Positions 8,801 to 16,486 of a stretch of 45,027 nucleotides of DNA are shown here, in pieces. The notes beneath the pieces are model-generated. The model was not told the origin of the DNA and did no database searches. It was given only the letters and a program-made list of their open reading frames with translations. Position 1 is the first letter of the stretch. Each line of letters opens with the position of its first letter. The stretch comes from Armatimonadota bacterium (GTDB taxonomy: Bacteria; Armatimonadota; UBA5829; JAUSEB01): contig JAUSGG010000050.1 in the NCBI GenBank assembly GCA_030649165.1, forward strand, positions 1 to 45,027, given 5' to 3'. Made by a program: the position numbers and the translations under genes.

Positions 8801-10323
8801 CGCATTTTCAGCCGGACTGGCTCAATGAGACCTTCGACGGGCACAACGACGGTGATCTCGGAGGGCAGGGCGACTGGACCACGGTTGGCGGAATCAGCGG
8901 CCAGGTGCAGTCTGCGTACGCCAGGGGCGGAACGGGCAAGGCTGCTCTCCTTGACACCGTCGCTCAGGGCGCCTCCGTGGGGAACCTTATCGGTTTCACC
9001 TTCAAGACCGGCGGATACTGTTACTTCAGCTTTGATGTGGCCCAGGACGCAGCCGGAACGACAGGCCAGCTCTTAGGTTACGTCAGCGTATATGGCTCCG
9101 ATTCCCCCACAGAGATAGCCAGGGTGCACATCCAGAAGGGAAGACTGTTTGCCGAGTACGGCTCCGGAACCCTTGCCGTCCTGACGACTTCGGTGGCCAA
9201 TCTGAGCTGGTATAACGTCAAGATCGGCTTCAACATAGACACGAAGAAGATGGACTTCTGGCTCGATGGCTCGCCGAGGGGGACCAACTATGCCTGGAAA
9301 GGCACGGCGACCAACGTCTCAAGGGTGATAATATCGAGCGATAGGAATACGAACCTTACGCCGCAAAAGGCTTATATCGACAACGTTCGGTTCGAGCCGA
9401 AGCTTACTATCTCCAGCGTGACCGACGACGGCGCCTGGAGCCCGAGCCTTGACAAGCTTCACTTCGGCTTCGCCCCGGTGGCCGGGGCCGGCGAATACCA
9501 ATACGCTATAGGAACGACCTCCGGCGGGACTCAGATACGAGGCTGGACAAGCTGCGGGGCCTCCACGGACTACACGGCCACTGGCCTGAGTCTCACCCAG
9601 ACCACTACCACCTATTATATAAGCGGCCGGTGCGCTATGTATGCGAACTTCGGGCCGACAACTACGGCCAACGGCATAAAGGTGGCCCCCGGAATCGCCA
9701 CAATACCGGCGGCAAAGGAACTTGCTGACGGGACATCCGGCACGATCAAGGCCCTCAGAGGCAAGTTGGTCTCAGCGGCCTTCCCCGGATACTTCTACAT
9801 CCAGGAGCCGCCGATCGGCTACAGTGGGATCAAAGTGATCTCCCCTGCCACGGTGTCTCCCGGAGATGAGGTGGATGTGGCAGGCTTCATGGGAGGTTCC
9901 GGCTCAGAGAGATTCATAGACTGCACGGGCAACGGAGTCATCAAGACGACTCCAGGCCCCGGCGGTCCTTATCCCGTGGTTCTGACCAACGCTTCTGTTG
10001 GGGGCGCTGCTCTCAACGCCAACTCTCCCGGAGTGATGGCGGGAATCGGCCCCAACAACATAGGTCTGCTGGTGTGCGCCATTGGCCGAGTCGCCGAGAT
10101 CGAGCCGGTCACCCCGCCGGATGCCCCAACCTGGTTCACTATCGACGACGGCTCCGGCGTCAACGTGAAGTGCCTCGTTCCCTCCGGCGTCACCATAGAC
10201 GCGGCTTGGCAATACGTCGCGGTCACTGGCATATCATCCTGCGAAAACGTCGGCGCGGAACTCCACCGGCTGTTGCGCGTGAGGAGCCAGGAAGATATCA
10301 AGCCGTTGCTGGCGACGCCTTGA
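5887..10323 (+). CDS. Exported thermolysin-like (M4) metallopeptidase with C-terminal FN3, LamG-like and OB-like modules
   Basis: This 1478-residue protein is an extracellular zinc endopeptidase. It has a signal peptide and a propeptide (to ~residue 300) with the FTP-type motif GVPVFGG. The catalytic domain has HEYTH with His452, Glu453 and His456, and GALNEGWSD with Glu479 as third zinc ligand, which is the M4 arrangement. The C-terminal half has beta-sandwich domains, an FN3-like domain (~880-970), a concanavalin/LamG-like segment (~980-1180), and a tandem OB-like pair (~1277-1478) with NNIGLLV, TIDDGSG and the ending SQEDIKPLLATP. The GTG start has GGCGGGA upstream; an ATG four codons later (5899) is possible but has GAGAGG only 2 nt away. 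The substrate is not known. The shared C-terminus suggests a surface or envelope location (inference). Confidence 0.88.
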   Translation: MREDMQIPRFLVFAILSLIASAPASSFVTDAPVRGSFVDETKPPVSAPIAGAYAVSPMRPGNPPNAAAAAALDSGWQGFLAAAGANWSVQWNADTQTPGIAFGKPVSIAGFGKLGKENVESACRSFVQANRSLFKIDASSLKIAASGRDGGRWRVSFQQHYNGVPVFGGNVKMSFTKDDRLVMFGSAVFPGVSTDTSPSLDGRQAVDIAVNDAGKSAKFGRLGDPELCILPIRLVTGYDYLLCWRVQIAKPEAQQKLEYLIDAHTWTVLRKWDALWYEITGTASGDYKPEFASDATQVGPLADEMVTAEAPGFAAASTYTSPSGAYSLTAPTDPCAVNAKLKGLYCVVTPGNGIASVFEQQGVGPNDTVNVVWNSTRYARIVEPSAYWHMNLVREYYSLLDPGFTGLDYAMPVRVSLAGYNNAYWDGLGITLGQGDGVYYGDFGLYSDVIYHEYTHGVTDKIYSGVYFPYAMESGALNEGWSDYFGCRLSVSQNPLLGDGGLLIGQPSGFRNLVNNYRRESDWVNEVHGDSQMFSGSLWEARQTLGTTMDELVHFARYDHPASFEETLAAIIVEDDTRYGDADPSNGSPHAQTIFTAFGNHGMGGLQCLPGNIRIDDSSGNANGRIDPGETVSVAVTLTNSWANAADVSAALTCTDPYVQVQKGNAAFPSASYGSTVNNDSDMFVISVASNCPETRTIYFSLQINASGPYAYSRTCLLYQSVAVGQMAYDDDGSDLNMNYGLASGGMAVRFTPDSYPCYLSAIRLKMIGGGTVPVKIWDDDAPGGVPGTLLGTVNASIAQSGQWMDVDIRSLDLEIDDGSFYAGWIEAQDNRPFANGMDFDPPYAGRSWIFNGYYWYTVELSGWLANNMVRVRWSNTPIAPGPITNFVAFPGSRQVGLSWTNPTEPDFAGARVMCKTTGYLTGPTDGTLVYSGTGTGCVHGGLTNGTPYYYAAFAFDGAPNYSPAALASATPHFQPDWLNETFDGHNDGDLGGQGDWTTVGGISGQVQSAYARGGTGKAALLDTVAQGASVGNLIGFTFKTGGYCYFSFDVAQDAAGTTGQLLGYVSVYGSDSPTEIARVHIQKGRLFAEYGSGTLAVLTTSVANLSWYNVKIGFNIDTKKMDFWLDGSPRGTNYAWKGTATNVSRVIISSDRNTNLTPQKAYIDNVRFEPKLTISSVTDDGAWSPSLDKLHFGFAPVAGAGEYQYAIGTTSGGTQIRGWTSCGASTDYTATGLSLTQTTTTYYISGRCAMYANFGPTTTANGIKVAPGIATIPAAKELADGTSGTIKALRGKLVSAAFPGYFYIQEPPIGYSGIKVISPATVSPGDEVDVAGFMGGSGSERFIDCTGNGVIKTTPGPGGPYPVVLTNASVGGAALNANSPGVMAGIGPNNIGLLVCAIGRVAEIEPVTPPDAPTWFTIDDGSGVNVKCLVPSGVTIDAAWQYVAVTGISSCENVGAELHRLLRVRSQEDIKPLLATP

Positions 10324-10331
10324 CCCTGTAA

Positions 10332-10454
10332 CAACAACGAAAACATACTCAACCCCTACTGCGATGGTCACGTGCTTATCCGCGGGTAAGCTGGGAAGAG
10401 GCCAGGGAGTGGTTCGTGGATAAGGGGAAGTACAGGTATCTCTGGCCGCCGTAG
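10332..10454 (+). pseudogene. Decayed 3' end of a prepilin-like gene, with internal deletion
   Basis: Directly after the M4 peptidase stop codon the sequence encodes NNENILNPYCDGHV. It then jumps, with roughly 30-40 nt missing relative to 5560-5600, to WEEAREWFVDKGKYRYLWPP and TAG (10452-10454). This is a tail of the gene family at 246-1022 with a deletion and frame change. No start or pilin leader is present. Confidence 0.75.
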
Positions 10455-10468
10455 GTTTGCCAAAAGCA

Positions 10469-10511
10469 GGTAGTTTTGCCAGTTGACAGGCAGCCTGGTT
10501 ATTGTTACAGT
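10469..10511 (+). promoter_or_regulatory. Operator and promoter for the subtilase gene
   Basis: GGTAGTTTTGCC (10469-10480), two bases, TTGACA (10483-10488), a 17-bp spacer, TACAGT (10506-10511). The operator centre lies about 43 bp upstream of the predicted start, a position typical for an activator contacting RNA polymerase next to the -35 (inference). The whole block aligns without gaps to 16269-16311. Confidence 0.65.
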
Positions 10512-10644
10512 TGAGTGTTTCTGGAAAACATAGTTGTTCATTTGCGTGGAAGCGTTGAAACGCCGTTCCGGCAACACTCTGGTCACCCGAACGGCGCGGA
10601 GCTAGTGGTGAAACCGACCACGAGCGTGTGCTCGCGCGTCGGTT
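10512..10644 (+). ncRNA. Conserved structured 5' leader, copy A
   Basis: The leader is nearly identical to 16312-16444. It can fold into CGCCGTTC (10561-10568) with GAACGGCG (10589-10596), and a second hairpin AACCGAC (10612-10618) with GTCGGTT (10638-10644). Inside the second is CGAGC (10621-10625) with GCTCG (10630-10634) around a GTGT loop. The ~200-nt leader ends just before a GGGGGG stretch and the ATG at 10717. I do not recognise a known riboswitch class. Confidence 0.45.
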
Positions 10645-10716
10645 CTTGCATTTGTTCTGAACCGGACCAAATGTCGATGCTTGTTCTACTGCACTTGAGT
10701 GCTTTGGGGGGCTGAC

Positions 10717-13700
10717 ATGAAACGACCGTCTCACTTTGTGATCTCAGGCTTTGTAGTATTCGTCTTATTCCTCATCTCGTGCTGCGCATCCTTCGCTATA
10801 CTCGACCAGGAAGCGGGTGTTCCAGCGCAACCACAGTATCGCCCGGACCGAATCCTCGTGAAGCCCAAGCGGGGACTGGCTCTGTTCCGGCTTGAGGAGT
10901 TGCACGGTCAGCACGGCGTCAGGGTTCGGCGGATCTTTGCCAGGATCGGTAACCTGCAGGTTATCGAACTGCCGAAAGGCGCTGGTGTTCTGGACCTCAT
11001 CGACAAGTACAACAAGAGCGGATTGGTTGAATACGCGGAGCCGGACTACATCGTGAGTACTTGTGCGACCGAGCCAAATGATCCTAAGTACGTTGACGGC
11101 ACGCTCTGGAGCCTGAACAACACCGGGCAGAACGGGGGAACGGCGGACGCCGACATTGACGCGCCGGAGGGCTGGGATATCATCCACGACGCTCCGACTG
11201 TGATCGTGGCTGTCATCGACACCGGCGCGCGCTACACGCATGAGGACCTTGCTGCCAATATGTGGTCCAATCCTGGAGAGACACCCGGAAACGGCATAGA
11301 CGACGACGGAAACGTCTATGTGGACGACGTCTATGGTATCAACGCCATCACAGCCTCAGGAAACCCAAATGACGATAACGGCCACGGCACGCATGTTTCG
11401 GGGACCATCGGCGCCGTTGGCAACAATAGCAAGGGCGTTGCCGGAGTCGCCTGGAGGGTCAAGATTATGGCCTGTAAGTTTGCGGACAGCGGTGGCAGCG
11501 GGTACACCTCCGACGAAATAGAGTGCATAGACTATGCCATTTCGAAAGGCGCTCACATCATTAACGCCAGTTGGGGCGGACCTAATTACAACCAGTCTTT
11601 GTACGATGCAATTGCAGCCGCCCGAGACGCAGGCATCATTTTCGTTGCGGCCGCAGGTAATGGCGGTTCCGATCAGATCGGCGACAACAACGACATCGTT
11701 CCCGAATATCCCGCCAGCTATGATCTTGACAACATCGTATCGGTCGCTGCTACCGACAGGAACGACGGATTGGCAAGCTTCTCCAACTACGGCCTCAACT
11801 CAGTTGATCTGGGCGCTCCCGGTGCCAGTATTACGTCTGCTGTGAACACTTCAGACTCGGCCTACGGCGTGAAATCAGGCACGTCAATGGCCGCGCCCCA
11901 CGTTTCCGGCGCACTGGCTCTACTGGCTGCGGCGTACCCGGGGGACACCTACAGCCAGCTGACCGCCCGGCTCCTAACCACTACCGATCCCATACCTGCA
12001 CTAGACGGTAAATGCCAAACCGATGGGCGTCTCAATCTTTATGGTGCCCTTACGCTTGGCACCTTGCCCGACTGGCAGTGCTCCACCGATGTTCCCAAGT
12101 CGATCCCCGATCTGAGCACGGTGACCTCTACCCTCACAATATCGGATCCCGATTGCATACAGGATTTGAACGTCAAGCTGAAGATCATTCATACTTGGGA
12201 TTCGGATTTGGACGTCTACCTCATACATCCGGACGGAACAAGAGTCGAGTTGTTCACCGATGTCGGCGTCTCTGGGGACAACTTCACGGACACCGTGTTG
12301 GACGACGAAGCCGCCACCAGCATTACCTTGGGGACCGCCCCATTTACCGGAACCTATCGCCCGGAGGGCACACTTTCATCGTTTGATGGGAAACCGGCCG
12401 CGGGGCAGTGGACGCTCGAAATAACAGATGACACGGCGTCAGACACCGGCACACTGCAATCCTGGTGCTTGCTGATGACAACTGGGCAGTGCGTTCCTCG
12501 CGTGACCAACGTAACCAGCGCAACGAATGGCTGCTACGGGCCGGGCTCCAACATCGACATAACTGTCACCTTCAGCCAGGCCGTGTGCTTCACGGGCGCG
12601 CCGCAATTGGAATTGGAAACCGGGGCGAGCGACCGAATGGCAAACTGCGTTTCAGGAAGCGGGGACACGCTGACCTTCCGTTACACGGTACAGGCGGGTG
12701 ATACCGCCTCTGACCTTTGCTACAAGACCACAGGTTCGCTGACGCTGAACGGCGGGACCATTACGGACTGCGCGGGCGCGAACGCCAGCCTTACGCTGCC
12801 AATCCCGGGACTCTCCGGTTCGCTGTGCTACAACAACGCGATCGTCATCGACACGTCGGCGCCAACGGTTAGCGTGAATCGCTTGAACCCGTCCGGTCAG
12901 AGTACGAACCTGCAGTCGGTCGTTTGGCGAGTAACGTTCAACGAAGCGGTGACCGGTGTGGACACCGTGGAACCGTGGGATTTCGCCCTCAGAGTGGTCT
13001 TGGGGCCGATATCGGGAGCTCACATAGTCTCGGTCAGTCCGGTCAGCTCCACGGTGTATGATGTAACGGTTGACACGGGATCGGGAGACGGGGAACTCGC
13101 CCTGGATGTGCCGCCCTCCGCCACCATTTACGACTGTGGGAATAACGACTACAACTCAACCTATACGACCGGCCAGACTTACAAGATCGATAGAACCGCG
13201 TGCACCGTGACCAACGTAACCAGCTCTACACTGAATGGCGCTTATAACGCGCTGGATGTGATCTCAATTCAGGTGACGTTCAGCGAAGTCGTTTACGTAA
13301 CCGTGATCACCGGGGCGCCGCGACTGGAATTGGAGACTGGGGCCATCAAACGGAAGGCGAACTACTCCTCAGGCAGCGCCAGCAGCACATTGACCTTTAC
13401 GTATACAGTGCAAGCCGGCGACGTCTCTCCCGATCTGGACTACACAAGCATCAACGCGCTTGAGCTGAATGGAGGCACGATACGTGACGCCGCGGGAAAC
13501 AACGCCAACCTGACATTACCGGCTCCAGGTGGCCCTAATTCCCTGAGCGATAACAAGGACATCGTGATCGACACGGATACGCCGGTCGCTCCCAGCAAAC
13601 CGGATTTGGACCCGTCGGACGACACCGGCGAATCCAATTCGGATGACTGCACTCGCAATACCACCGGTCTCACGCTCGCCGGAACCGCCGAGGCAGGCTC

Positions 13701-15660
13701 TACGGTGAAGATATGGAACGGGGGGCCTACCCCGCTCGGATCAGGAACCGCGACCGGCGGGGCCTACAGCGTCAACATCAGCCTGAGCGCCGGTACGACC
13801 ACCGTAACAGCTACCGCGACGGACGCCGCGGGAAATCAGTCGGCTGCTTCCGAGGGCCTACCGATTTGCGTCGATACGTCAGCGCCGGTGTCGGCGGCGG
13901 GTTCGATCGACTGCGGCTACACCTCGCCTGCATTCGACGTGCCCTTTGTGGTAAGCGACACCGGATGCGCGGGCATGGGGGCTGTGGGCCTGTGGTATCG
14001 GAGTCGACCGTTGTCGGGAGGCGCCTGGGGGGCCTGGGTCCAATACCCAGGCAGCTACCCGTCGTCGCCCGTGCCGTTCGACAGTAATACCGCCGGTGGT
14101 GATGGAGAGTATGAGTTCTACACGCTCGCGACAGACAGGGCGGGAAACCCGGAGGCTGCTCCGCCCTCAGCCGACTGCGGTACGAAGATACTGACCACGG
14201 GCCTGGCCGCGCCCATCCTGAGCCCGGAACCCGTGCGCACTCCAGGCGACACCAATCAGATATGCTGGACCGGCGCCGATCCTGCCGCAACCCTGTACCA
14301 GGGGCAGTGCTCGCGTGACGCGGGTTTCGCCGGCGTCGATCAGGATACCGGATGGCAGCCGCGTCCGCCGGACTGTCATACCTTTGCAGAACTGCTGCTG
14401 CCCCCTGCAAGACTGATGCGCGGAACCGATTACTACTTCCGTGTGAGGTCAGGCTACGAACTCTGCCCGGCTGCGTCTGGCAGTTGGAGCCAGACGAGCC
14501 AGGCCGATTTCGACACTGACACGAGAAACAACGTCAGCACGAGCGCAAGTCCGGGTGACGTGACGCTGGCAGGCAGCGGCGGGCCGCCTGTGAGCAACGT
14601 GATCGGCAGCTCGACCGTTCCGTATTCCGGCAGTCTTCGGTACAGGCTGAACTGTTTCAACTGCACCAGCAGCCGTACGTTAACTCAGATAGAGATATAC
14701 CTCAATATAACCTCTACGCAACTGCAGTTCGTCGTGTACGAATCCGCGACTCAATCAGGGACGTACAGCCAGTTGCACTCTAGCACGGTGGCGTCCTCCG
14801 GCACAGGCGCTAAGTTCTACAGTTCAGGCCCAATCTCTGTTGCCCTCCAGGCAGGAAAGTACTACCTGATCGGCGCGGCATGGCAGGGAAGCGTGACTTA
14901 CTACTCAGGAAGCGCGCACCCGGTGGCGGTCGCGTTTGGCAATTCGGTCGCCGCCTACACCGGCGCCGGCTACCCCGCGCCCTCCACGCTCATCGGAACC
15001 AACGCCACTTTGTGCTACTACTACCGCCTCACCAGCGAAGACAACTCGGCGTACCTGCCGGCGGGCAATATCACGTCGGTCCAGATCACGCCAAGCCCGT
15101 TTGCCAAATGGGGAGCGTTGAACTACACAAGGGACACGTCAGCAGCGGGGACGGCTCTGACCGTGGACGTGCTGGATGGAGCCACGGGAGCGCCTTTGCT
15201 TGAGGATGTGGCGTCCGGCGCGGACCTCGACGCCGCCGGCGTGACGGCTTCGTCTATCAAGCTGCGGGCCAACCTGTCCACAACCAACAGCTCTAACACG
15301 CCAAAGCTGAGCGATTGGCAGATCGCGTACGTGGCATCCGACCCGACCATAGTCCTGAGTAACTGGTCCAACATTGAGAGCTCGTCCCAGTTGCGTATAT
15401 GCGGGTTGCCAAACAAGCTGGTTGGCAACGCGATGGTGGGTTTGTATTCCGACCGGTTTGCGTTCAGGTTACTCGGTCGGGTGAACAGGCTCGACGCCGA
15501 CAGCTTCGAGCTGAACGACGGCTCGGGTCCGGTTCGAGTCGTCGCTCCGGGTCACTCGCTCCAAACCGGCGACTACGCCGCGGCGACGGGGATTCTGGAC
15601 GCGAGCGGTAACCCGCCGGTTCTGATGAGCGAGCCGGGCCTGTTGCAGAAGGTTCAATGA
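10717..15660 (+). CDS. Exported subtilase (S8) with P-domain, repeated beta-sandwich domains and C-terminal OB-like module
   Basis: This 1647-residue protein is a secreted serine endopeptidase. It has a signal peptide (to ~residue 27), an inhibitor-type propeptide (PDRILVKPK ... VEYAEPDY), and a peptidase domain with Asp168 in AVIDTGA, His223 in GHGTHVSG and Ser390 in GTSMAAPH. A proprotein-convertase P-domain follows (~455-590), then two repeats of a SwmB-like beta domain (LELETGA, TYTVQAGD, LNGGTI). A Big-type domain, further sandwiches and a C-terminal OB-like module (~1568-1647, RLLGRVNRLDADSFELNDGSG) complete it. I chose ATG 10717 over GTG 10699 because the signal peptide starts there and a G-rich SD precedes it. 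It is transcribed from the promoter at 10483 through the structured leader. Confidence 0.9.
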   Translation: MKRPSHFVISGFVVFVLFLISCCASFAILDQEAGVPAQPQYRPDRILVKPKRGLALFRLEELHGQHGVRVRRIFARIGNLQVIELPKGAGVLDLIDKYNKSGLVEYAEPDYIVSTCATEPNDPKYVDGTLWSLNNTGQNGGTADADIDAPEGWDIIHDAPTVIVAVIDTGARYTHEDLAANMWSNPGETPGNGIDDDGNVYVDDVYGINAITASGNPNDDNGHGTHVSGTIGAVGNNSKGVAGVAWRVKIMACKFADSGGSGYTSDEIECIDYAISKGAHIINASWGGPNYNQSLYDAIAAARDAGIIFVAAAGNGGSDQIGDNNDIVPEYPASYDLDNIVSVAATDRNDGLASFSNYGLNSVDLGAPGASITSAVNTSDSAYGVKSGTSMAAPHVSGALALLAAAYPGDTYSQLTARLLTTTDPIPALDGKCQTDGRLNLYGALTLGTLPDWQCSTDVPKSIPDLSTVTSTLTISDPDCIQDLNVKLKIIHTWDSDLDVYLIHPDGTRVELFTDVGVSGDNFTDTVLDDEAATSITLGTAPFTGTYRPEGTLSSFDGKPAAGQWTLEITDDTASDTGTLQSWCLLMTTGQCVPRVTNVTSATNGCYGPGSNIDITVTFSQAVCFTGAPQLELETGASDRMANCVSGSGDTLTFRYTVQAGDTASDLCYKTTGSLTLNGGTITDCAGANASLTLPIPGLSGSLCYNNAIVIDTSAPTVSVNRLNPSGQSTNLQSVVWRVTFNEAVTGVDTVEPWDFALRVVLGPISGAHIVSVSPVSSTVYDVTVDTGSGDGELALDVPPSATIYDCGNNDYNSTYTTGQTYKIDRTACTVTNVTSSTLNGAYNALDVISIQVTFSEVVYVTVITGAPRLELETGAIKRKANYSSGSASSTLTFTYTVQAGDVSPDLDYTSINALELNGGTIRDAAGNNANLTLPAPGGPNSLSDNKDIVIDTDTPVAPSKPDLDPSDDTGESNSDDCTRNTTGLTLAGTAEAGSTVKIWNGGPTPLGSGTATGGAYSVNISLSAGTTTVTATATDAAGNQSAASEGLPICVDTSAPVSAAGSIDCGYTSPAFDVPFVVSDTGCAGMGAVGLWYRSRPLSGGAWGAWVQYPGSYPSSPVPFDSNTAGGDGEYEFYTLATDRAGNPEAAPPSADCGTKILTTGLAAPILSPEPVRTPGDTNQICWTGADPAATLYQGQCSRDAGFAGVDQDTGWQPRPPDCHTFAELLLPPARLMRGTDYYFRVRSGYELCPAASGSWSQTSQADFDTDTRNNVSTSASPGDVTLAGSGGPPVSNVIGSSTVPYSGSLRYRLNCFNCTSSRTLTQIEIYLNITSTQLQFVVYESATQSGTYSQLHSSTVASSGTGAKFYSSGPISVALQAGKYYLIGAAWQGSVTYYSGSAHPVAVAFGNSVAAYTGAGYPAPSTLIGTNATLCYYYRLTSEDNSAYLPAGNITSVQITPSPFAKWGALNYTRDTSAAGTALTVDVLDGATGAPLLEDVASGADLDAAGVTASSIKLRANLSTTNSSNTPKLSDWQIAYVASDPTIVLSNWSNIESSSQLRICGLPNKLVGNAMVGLYSDRFAFRLLGRVNRLDADSFELNDGSGPVRVVAPGHSLQTGDYAAATGILDASGNPPVLMSEPGLLQKVQ

Positions 15661-15685
15661 TCTGAGCGCGCGCGTCACCCTGCGG

Positions 15686-15716
15686 GGTCCGGCGGCATCG
15701 GCTCCGGCCGCGGACC
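15686..15716 (+). terminator. GC-rich hairpin after the subtilase gene
   Basis: GGTCC (15686-15690) and the adjoining bases can pair, with one bulge, to the segment ending GGACC (15712-15716), 26 nt after the stop codon. There is no U-tract, so it could equally be a processing-protective hairpin. Confidence 0.25.
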
Positions 15717-15801
15717 ACCCGGCTGCCCTCTTGCCTGGCGCTGCCCGCAAACGGGTCCGGACGGAATCACACCGCCCCGTCGCCACACGCCATCCCACGG
15801 G

Positions 15802-16172
15802 AGTCAGTTCAGTTTCGCGGGAATGTCATTCCGACCGTATGCCAAAAGAAGCTCCGGAGGACGTCATTCCGAGGAGGAACGACGAGGAATCTGCTTTTTC
15901 CGGAACTTACCACAGCAAAAGCAGATTTCTCGACTCCGCTGGCGCTCCGCTCCTAAGAAAGCACTCGGATTTGGACCGCGGGAACTTCTTGCCGCTTTGA
16001 CCGGCTTGGGCAGTCCCGCGACCGCTGTCCCGGCGATTGAGCCGGTTAGAATGGGTGGCGACAAAGCGGCGATGAATCGCCGCAGTCCACATAGGCCGCT
16101 TTCTTTCCGAAATAACCCCGCCCGCGGGGTCGGTTGCTCGAAATGACGATGCCCAGAAGACTGAACTGTTGC
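15802..16172. mobile_element. MITE-like element with palindromic interior
   Basis: The right end CTGAACTGTTGC (16161-16172) and a degraded left end AGTCAGTTCAG (15802-15812) are inverted. The flanking octamers CCCACGGG (15794-15801) and CCCACCGG (16173-16180) differ at one base, fitting an 8-bp target duplication. Inside, GTCATTCCGAG near 15863 is mirrored by CTCGAAATGAC (16137-16147), and GAATCTGCTTTT is mirrored by AAAAGCAGATTT, so most of the element can fold on itself. It encodes nothing convincing and appears to have cut the prepilin remnant at 16182. The remainder of the 15661-16486 gap holds that remnant, an operator/promoter and a leader. Confidence 0.5.
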
Positions 16173-16181
16173 CCCACCGGC

Positions 16182-16254
16182 CCGCAGGATGCTGGGAAGA
16201 GGCGAGATAGTGCTCGTGGTTGAGGGCAAGCACAGGTATTTGCGGCCGCCGTAG
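16182..16254 (+). pseudogene. Short decayed 3' end of a prepilin-like gene
   Basis: CCGCAGG followed by GCTGGGAAGAGGC and, after substitutions that create stops, the ending GGTATTTGCGGCCGCCGTAG aligns with the tails at 5600-5668 and 10385-10454. Only about 24 codons remain and its 5' side abuts the MITE-like element. The TAG at 16252-16254 lies 14 nt before the operator, the same spacing as at 10452. Confidence 0.6.
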
Positions 16255-16268
16255 GTTTGCCAAAAGTA

Positions 16269-16311
16269 GGTATTTATACCAGTTGACAGGCTGCCTGGTT
16301 CTTGTTACGGT
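16269..16311 (+). promoter_or_regulatory. Operator and promoter for the surface-protein operon
   Basis: GGTATTTATACC (16269-16280) is a perfect palindrome. Two bases later comes TTGACA (16283-16288), a 17-bp spacer and TACGGT (16306-16311). It differs from the 10469 copy mainly inside the operator, where the substitutions make the palindrome perfect. Confidence 0.65.
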
Positions 16312-16444
16312 TGAGTGTTTCTAAAAAAAATAGTTGTTCATTTGCGTGGAAGCGTTGAAACGCCGTTCCGACAACACCCTGGTCACCCGAACGGCGCGGA
16401 GCTAATGGTGAAACCGACCACGAGCGTGTGCTCGCGCGTCGGTT
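16312..16444 (+). ncRNA. Conserved structured 5' leader, copy B
   Basis: It aligns without gaps to 10512-10644. Both hairpins are retained and the differences fall in loops or single strands. After the second hairpin the sequence is T-rich (TTTTCCATGTTTTT), which makes an attenuator-like role possible (inference). A strong SD (GGAGGAAGG) follows before the ATG at 16487. Confidence 0.45.
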
Positions 16445-16486
16445 TTCCATGTTTTTGGACCATATCCGCAAAGAGGAGGAAGGATA

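Noticed and set aside
10512-10644. c-di-GMP, cobalamin or other known riboswitch in the conserved leader
   Set aside because: I compared the leader by eye with the conserved cores I remember for several classes and found no convincing match. It is reported only as a structured leader.
15731-16263. Several short open frames in the spacer before 16487
   Set aside because: They run through a MITE-like palindromic element and a prepilin remnant, and none has an SD or domain.
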